Shown one piece after another: positions 57,760 through 64,000 of a stretch of DNA of 64,000 bases. The position numbers were made by a program, and so were the translations under genes. The DNA is from Sinohyriopsis cumingii. Lineage: Eukaryota; Mollusca; Bivalvia; Unionida; Unionidae. The notes beneath the pieces are model-generated. The model saw only the letters and a list, made by a program, of their open reading frames with translations. It was not told the origin of the DNA and did no database searches. Where the stretch lies: positions 48,746,227-48,810,226 of the forward strand of contig CM068830.1 of NCBI GenBank assembly GCA_028554795.2, written 5' to 3'. Each line of letters begins with the position of its first letter. Position 1 is the stretch's first letter.

Positions 57760-60385
57760 AATTCATTTTTGGCATTTGTCTTGTGCTTTTAACACAGTAC
57801 TGTTGGTATTTGTTATTGGTTGTTTATTTGTACACACTGTGTATATTTATCACTTATTTAAGTAACAAGTGTGGTTATTCTCAGGTTATTATTTTCTGAT
57901 GTTTTCATTGTTCTTGTCATTTCAGAAAAACTGTTGACTTGAGTTGCCAAGAATATGAATGTGACATTTTCTTCATTTAGCTGACTTGTCTCTCTGTTGG
58001 GCAATATATTAATGACACAGTGGTACTCTATGGAATATGACCATTGTCTTGTAAAGCTAGGTTTTCTTGTAACAGCAGATAAATACTGGAATACTGAAAC
58101 TAGATTTTTGCCATTTACAGACCAGATGATTTGACCTTAGCTCTTACTGAAAACAACTAACTTGTCTGGATCTGGATTTTCACGGTTGATTCAGTGGAGT
58201 TGGTAAGAGAGCCAGACTGTCTTTACAGGAATACATCAGATGCTTTAATTTGCCTCTGCTTTTTCGTGCAGAATGCCTGCATAATCAATACATTACTAAT
58301 AGCATTTTCCAGAATGCCAGCATGATCAATCTTTTACTTAGAGCATTTTCTAGAGTGTCCTCCAACAAGGAAAACACATTCAAGGCAAAAGAGAATCAGC
58401 CTCTTAAAGTTTGTACAACCAACTCAGAAGTATAAAAAGGAATGTTCATATTTTTGTGAAAATAAGCAAGAAAAACAACATGCTTTGATTTTGGATCTGT
58501 CTTGTGGTGTGAGAAATGATTTCTGTCTCATGTTAAATAAAGTCAAACCCAAAAAGATTGTCTGGTTGAGAAATCTAGCAAGAAACCATTGAGTTATATG
58601 GGGTTTAGAATTGTAGTTTCTGAAACTGTACTGGATGTCATTAAGGTCTAAGTGTATTTCACAAACTTTTACCTGAATTTAATATTTGCCTTTGCTGCTT
58701 CGGATTCATTGTCACAATTCACAGGTGATAATTTACTATGTTCCATTTTCGCTCATCACTACCTATGCACAGATTTCCTTGTTCTTCATTCCTTGTTCTT
58801 GATGAATATGCATCCACCTGCTTAACCAATGCTAATCAGTGTAAGTAAATATGTTGCACCATTGTGACTCAGCATGACCTTTCATGCTGTTTGAATGAGC
58901 AAGTTGGAATTTGTCTTCCATGAATAGTCACATTTTGATTGATAAAACAGGCACTTTAGTAAGGTATACAGGATTGTTACTTTGTGTTGTTGATGACATA
59001 TTTTTATTTATGCATACTTGCAGAAAACAAGGAAGTGTCAGGCCAGGAAGGAATTGGTCATAAAGGAGCAAAAATTATTATAACCCATGGCATGCTATGA
59101 TGCATGAAATTGTACTGGAACTTTTAAAATGCATGTTTTCCAAAGTGATATTTTATTAGAAAATAATGAACACTGGCTTAACATACAGTAAAATATTGTC
59201 CTCCTTCCTGGAGTGTTGTTAGGAATGGCAGGTCTGCTTTTCAATCTACCCAAATGCAGTTGTCAAGAAACTTAATAATCACTGAAAGGGTTCATTATTT
59301 AAATGCTCAATGTGAGTTAAGCCAGAGCTTGACTTAGTCATTTTAATCCATCAGTCAAGCTTTTAAATGATGATTATGAGCTGTTAATATCATTAGGCTC
59401 ATGGCAAATCATCTGTTCAAGATTTTCATGCACTCTTATTGAAAGGGGGGAAGGTATACGTTACTATACTGCCTTTCCCCTGGAGGAATTACAGTTAGCA
59501 TAACCCTTGAGCTCTCTAGTATCCAAGACACAAGACAACACAATGTGTTTAAATACTGTTTTAATTCGTAGGCGAGAACTCTTTTGGAATTAGGGTAAAA
59601 AGCTGTAATAAATGGAAACACAACCATTACAAAACATGAAATTACTACATCAACATCTATTGAAAGTAAAAGCTTTCTTATGTCTTTCCATCCTTTTAAA
59701 TTTACTAACGAAATAACGTCCATTATGTGCTTCCATACTTTGAAATTCAATAAGGTACATTTCCGTTAATATTTCTACCGTAGCTTAACAAAGATTGTTA
59801 CTAAGAGGGTTTAAATGATGACACAAAAGGAATGTTTATGAGATGAATCTCACACAAATAAAAGAGTATCGTATGCACTCGCAAACCACGTGGCATTGCG
59901 TATAGTTAACTATCCCCATGTCGTAACTTATTGTCATTTTCAATTAACATCCATGTCCGAAATTAAATATACGAGGCATTAACAATAATTCACAAATTTA
60001 CTCACACTGTGGTGGGCTTCAGATTCAATGAAAAGAGCTGTGAAGGCACATTCACATTCCTGCCTGAACGTATTACAAACGAAAATAGGAAACTGATATT
60101 TATGAAGAAGAATTAAAAAGGGGAGACAAATCTAAATAACTACTGTGGCTATTCCAACGGTAACAGCACAGTTACTCTTGGCAAAATCCTAGAGCAAAAC
60201 AGTATGGCCTAACACAGTACATCATGACAAGATTGTTCAAGAAAGTGCATCTTTGCACTGATCAAGTTCTGAGTTTGAGCATGCCTAACAGTGTTCCCTC
60301 CAAGCCTATATTATAAGATATTTTGAAAAAGAAAAACAAGAAAAATGCTCATACGTCCAGCTACATATCGCTATTCCTGAATATC
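57760..60385. other. No recognised gene (intron)
   Basis: AT-rich intron. A short near-repeat, CAGAATGCCTGCATAATCAAT and CAGAATGCCAGCATGATCAAT (quoted in part), stands near 58268 and 58311. A minus-strand open frame of 104 codons at 59436-59750 has no recognised similarity. Confidence 0.5.
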
Positions 60386-60389
60386 GATG

Positions 60390-61340
60390 GTCCTATTAAC
60401 ATGTGGTTTTCACAAAAAGACTTCTTTGGATGTCTGGTTGGTCTTAAATAGAAATGGTCCTGATCTGATACCTAACATGGTCACCACAGCAGTTATTTTG
60501 AAAATCTTGTTATTGCATTCCCTTCTGAATGGAAACTCATATCAGCATGTGGTTTTTACTAGAAGACTTCTTGTGCTGTCTGGTTGCTCCTAAATAGAAA
60601 TGGTTCTGCTTTTGGCATCGAGTATGTTTTCTCCAGCAGTCATCTTGAAAAAAATCTCTTCACTACTACTACTGAGTGATTATTCATATTAACAAGGGGT
60701 TTTGACTAAATTACTACTTTTGTTGTCTTGTTGTTCATACTTACAAATGGTGCCAGTCTCAAATCAAACATTGCTACAACAGCAGCTGCCTTGAACTTGT
60801 TATTGTTACCCCTTCTGAATTGAAAGTCATATCAGCATGGGGTGATCACCAGAATGTTTCCTATGGTGTCTGGTCTTAAATACAAATTCTGCCAGTATGA
60901 TACCCAGTAAAGCCAGCTTGATAATGTCATCGCTAATTCTCCTAGATGGAAAGTCATATCAACATTTATTTTTTTTGCCAGAAGACTTCCTGTGACATCT
61001 AGGTGGTAAAAAAACAATTCCCCTAAATAGATAGACATATTGACATGGGGTTTTCACTAGAAGACTAATATGATACCTAGTTGGTCCAAATAAATTGATG
61101 CAGATCTTACCTTGGTTATAGCTGCCACGTTGAAAATCATGTCACTAGATCTCCTGAATGGATGGTAATATCAACAAATATCCTCTAATAGAGTTTGTCC
61201 TAAAGAAATGACTGTCTGTCTAATATTCAACATGGCTGCCATAGGGGCCATTTTGAAAATCATATCACTCCAGAATATCATAGATAGTTACAACACTCAG
61301 CACTTAAGTAGAAATGGAGTTAATGTGAATTCCAGGAAAG
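60390..61340. repeat. Degenerate tandem array T2, ~145-bp unit
   Basis: Consensus landmarks per unit: TATCAACATGGGGTTTTCAC, AGAAGACTTCTTGTG, GTCTGGTTGGTCCTAAATAG, AACATGGCTGCCACAGCAG and TTGAAAATC. The first landmark stands near 60399, 60546, 60691, 60835, 60962, 61042 and 61171. The first three spacings are 144-147 bp; later units are shortened. It is unrelated in sequence to T1 and T3. Confidence 0.85.
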
Positions 61341-61570
61341 TCTGATAGGCCAGTGGAAGAATTGTTCCTTCAGGGGACTCTTGTTTAATACCACAACAAA
61401 ATGTTAAAATATTTGTGTAATTCACAGGAACGATCCTGTTTCATGTCAAACTCAGTACACCCTTTATCAAAGCTCCTCCTTGAAAGTTTTCAGTTTTTAT
61501 TAAATTGGGGAGATTAGGCTTCGTGCAAAGTTCTGTGCAAATTTCACACCTTATAATGGTGTTGTTTCAG

Positions 61571-61683
61571 ATGCCAAAGATGTCTGCCCGACACTAAAGG
61601 ATTGCCCATCCTGCCTATCCTCCAAATTTGGCTGCAAATGGTGCTCCAACAACTGTTCTAACTCGTGTCATGCCAGCACCCAG
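61571..61683 (+). CDS. ATRN: Attractin exon l: second PSI-type cysteine module
   Basis: The acceptor is GTTGTTTCAG and the donor CCCAG|GTAGGT. It reads DAKDVCPTLKDCPSCLSSKF, then GCKWCSNNCSNSCHASTQ. The CxxC..x(n)GC.WC pattern is that of a PSI domain and matches the CASCTANTNGCQWC region of attractin. It ends on a complete codon. No convincing following exon was seen up to 64000, except a weak candidate at 62864. Confidence 0.92.
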
Positions 61684-62320
61684 GTAGGTTTTCTATTTTC
61701 ATTTTGATGTTGTTCGAGGGCTGTTTCAAAAATAAAGGGGTGGGGGAGGTGTCAGAAGGCATTTTTGAATGAGTCCATGACAGATCACATTCTAATATGA
61801 TTGTTTATTTCAAAACACTTAAATTAGTCTGATTATCTTCATCATTGCCCATCCCACCGCATATATAACACAATAAAAATGCCTTCTGCTTCATCTGCAC
61901 CTCATTTTTTCTGTAGTAGTTGTTATTTAAGACCTACTTTTTTATCAGATTAACAAAGTAGAGATTAATTAGCTAGATTAATGTTTGCATTTGTTGTTTG
62001 CTCAAAAAAAACAGTTATAGGTCACTATTACCCATATTGTATTTTTGTACTTAAAGTATAGACACAGCAACATAACTGTTTGTAAAACACTTACCTTATT
62101 TTGTTGATACCTCAGTTAAATAAATGTTTTTAGATTTATTGTTTTTAGTATTTAAATGAGGAATATGTACAAAGTGAGAATTTATGTCACAATTTTTTAT
62201 ACTTTAATTGTACATGCTATGGGAAACCAAATATTAAATTTCATGATGATGATGATTACTTTATTTTTCTTAATCATTTATTTAGGACTATTCCAGTAAA
62301 ACTTTCTAGTGACCTGGAAA
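61684..62320. other. No recognised gene (intron after exon l)
   Basis: AT-rich sequence with a small GATGATGATGATT run near 62243. No attractin exon was recognised. Confidence 0.5.
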
Positions 62321-62329
62321 AGACCCTTT

Positions 62330-62468
62330 CACTATGGAGAAGTCACCATAGGTGCAATTTAGAATTTTATATCATTTTCATATCAACTCAGAGAACCTTA
62401 GCATATATTTTTTTTAAAAACTGCCCTCCCTGGTGACCATGCATGTTTAGTGGAATATCCCTTATGAT
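62330..62468 (+). repeat. Dispersed repeat R2, copy 2
   Basis: Matches 39030-39175 in order and orientation (CATAGGTGCAATTTAGAA, TAGCATATATTTTTTTTAAA, CTGCCCTCCCTGG, ACCATGCATG). Confidence 0.7.
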
Positions 62469-63079
62469 AAGCATTTTTCAGTTTCATTTTCATGTACAGA
62501 GATAACTGTTAGCTGTAATACAATGTACCATATATACTTGCTTATTAATCCAGTCCAACTGCCAGTAATATAGAACTTGGTCTGCACTATGCACCAGCAG
62601 ATCAGGATCTATGAGGTTTGTTTTACAAACTGCATAGACCAAGATCTGCTGCTGCTTTGTGCAATAGAAGATCCAGGTCTGTGCAGTTTGCAGTTTGATT
62701 CAACTTAAAAGTGAGTATAAATGGCAAGTGAAATGTGGAAAATATTTGTTGTTTAACTGTGAAAGTTTTACTCCTTATGCTTTTCATGGTGGTCTGCATG
62801 CCTGTAACATGTATTGTTTGTTGCATACAGTATATATTCACATTCTTTGACTTGTTCTTTTAGCTCTCCTGTCCAGAAAGCCAAATGAGCTTATGATATG
62901 GTACTGCATCTCTCAATGGTTGCTTGTTACAAATCCGAAGACCATATTTAGGATTAGATTTTGATCAAGCACAAAATATGGGCTCAAGTTATCAAGTTGC
63001 AGATGACTTTGATTATTAGTAAAATCCATTGGAAATTAGATCGATGCATATTAATGAGGCAAACTTTTCTCAGATTGGC

Positions 63080-64000
63080 TGAGCTTTTGATCACTGTATA
63101 GGCCATACTTCTGAATTTCTTGATCTTCTCAAGAATGACATTAATCAAACTTGGTAGGAATGTTTGTTATTACAAGCTTTGTCAGACAATTGTGTCCAAA
63201 GGTGTGCCTATAGTAGCGGTGGGTTTCTTAGCAACCATTTGAAAGACTTATTACAGCCAGTTGGAAGACTTACTTTTTTCTTCTTCTGGGCCATCAAAGG
63301 TCTCACTGGTTTCAAGCAGACTTTGTAGGAGTGTTTCTTAGGACATGCTGTATCAAAATTGTGGGAGAAGGGTTGGCTTCTCTCGCTTACATAATATAGG
63401 GAAAACCTATTTTGAATTACTTCTCCACAATGGCAGAACCATTTTTTAAAATCGGTTTGGTAGGAATGTTTGTCAGGACATATTCTTCCAGAATTATTTT
63501 TCAGGGGTAGCTGTCCGTGCAATGGGATGCTGCCATGGCAACTTTTTCTTTAGAGCTGCTGAGTCAGTTTCTGTCAAACTTGATAGGAATATTTCTTTGG
63601 ACATTATCTATGAAAATGTTTTCTTGGGATTCTACCCTAGCAGTTTTGAGGCTTTTTTAGTAACTATGTGGAAAACCTACTTTAAACTCCTCTAGAATGG
63701 CTTAGCCAACTTAACTTAAACTTGGTTGCAGTGTTTGTTAGGCCATGCTCTATGAAGATTTTGTTTGAGGTGGCTCCCCTAGCAGTAGTGTGGGTTCCAT
63801 GCAAACAGTTTGGAAATCATAGTTTGTACTTTAGAATGGCTGAGCCAATTTCATTCAAACTCACTAGGAATGTTTATTACAACATATTGTGTTAAAACTT
63901 TGTCTTGAGTGGCACCCTTTGTAATGGTTTGTCCTTCTCAGCAACCTGGTGAAGAACCTATTTTCAACTACTCCTTTAGAATGCCAGATTTGACGTAAGT
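63080..64000. repeat. Degenerate tandem array T3, ~120-170-bp unit, runs off window
   Basis: Landmarks per unit: AATGGCTGAGCCAATTTC, CAAACTTGGTAGGAATGTTT, TTAGGACATGCTGTATCAAAA, CCCTAGCAGTAGTG, GCAACCATTTGGAAAACCTA and CTTTAGAATGGC. The AGGAATGTTT landmark or a close variant stands at 63156, 63327, 63462, 63584, 63728 and 63866. The array continues past the end of the window. Confidence 0.85.

Larger units (their letters stand above)
14650..61683 (+). other. ATRN: Attractin-family gene, internal portion (12 exons)
   Basis: Twelve exons (14650-14850, 15704-15832, 24952-25127, 26212-26380, 30963-31062, 32413-32629, 39865-40057, 43697-43851, 48175-48259, 49033-49112, 55631-55762, 61571-61683) join in phase into about 583 residues without a stop. 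Each has an AG acceptor and a GT donor. Domain order is CUB, two EGF-like, six kelch blades, two PSI-type modules. Diagnostic strings include GGNTHNDTS, KGGYGHTSVY and FYSDAAYNMSGFNITY, which fit attractin better than the related MEGF8. Attractins are large type I membrane or secreted glycoproteins; the vertebrate protein is linked to melanocortin/agouti signalling and myelin maintenance, and no role can be assigned here. The signal peptide, first EGF, C-type lectin, transmembrane segment and tail are not seen. Introns run from 0.77 to 9.1 kb and are full of mobile elements. I am sure of the family, less sure whether it is ATRN or ATRNL1; invertebrates may have one ancestral gene. Confidence 0.93.

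Noticed and set aside
59436..59750. Minus-strand open frame of 104 codons
   Set aside because: No recognised domain, AT-rich composition like the flanks, no clear upstream signals.
14650..61683. MEGF8 as the identity of the host gene
   Set aside because: MEGF8 shares CUB-EGF-kelch-PSI order, but GGNTHNDTS.S.GAKC, GGYGHTSVY and YGY..IQE match attractin and not MEGF8.

Overview
The window is AT-rich metazoan nuclear DNA. Its one recognisable host gene is the middle of an attractin-family gene (ATRN/ATRNL1 type) on the + strand. Twelve exons between 14650 and 61683 have AG/GT borders, keep codon phase across all eleven introns, and join into one open frame of about 583 residues with no stop. 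Domain order is CUB, two EGF-like modules, six kelch blades, and two PSI-type cysteine modules. The 5' part (signal peptide, first EGF module) and the 3' part (C-type lectin, laminin-type EGF, transmembrane and cytoplasmic segments in known attractins) were not found, so the gene runs beyond the window at least at its 3' end. Long introns, Penelope-like, DIRS-like, CR1/L2-like and RTE-like retroelements, hAT and piggyBac remnants and tRNA-derived SINEs fit a marine invertebrate, perhaps a lophotrochozoan. That placement is inference.

Layout. 1-14649: upstream sequence or an earlier intron, with a decayed Penelope-like reverse transcriptase (about 300-1180), a piggyBac-like N-terminal fragment (3463-3837), a SINE-1 copy, two SINE-2 copies and a chimeric CR1/L2-like LINE (9747-11796). 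14650-15832: CUB exons. 15833-24951: a 9.1-kb intron with an almost complete RTE-like LINE on the minus strand (18455-22482) flanked by a perfect 13-bp target duplication. 24952-26380: EGF exon and first kelch exon. 26381-30962: two related hAT remnants and a SINE. 30963-32629: kelch exons. 32630-39864: SINEs facing opposite ways and a compound LINE locus (34885-38534) in which a 2-kb unit shared with 9747-11796 sits inside another LINE copy. 39865-49112: kelch exons; the introns hold a palindromic MITE, dispersed repeats and a 70-bp minisatellite. 49113-55630: a degenerate ~155-bp tandem array, a SINE, and a decayed DIRS-like retroelement interrupted by a SINE. 55631-61683: the PSI exons, separated by a mariner-like MITE, a SINE and a ~145-bp degenerate tandem array. 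61684-64000: intron ending in a third degenerate tandem array that runs off the window.

Attractins are cell-surface or secreted proteins with a CUB/EGF/kelch ectodomain. Everything else recognised here is mobile or tandem repeat DNA in its introns or 5' flank, and none of the mobile elements keeps an intact coding capacity. The most unusual items are the chimeric LINE unit present twice, the 35/70-bp dimeric minisatellite, the three unrelated arrays of ~120-170 bp units, a palindromic MITE with an 8-9 bp target duplication, and SINE-1, whose six copies all keep recognisable target duplications.
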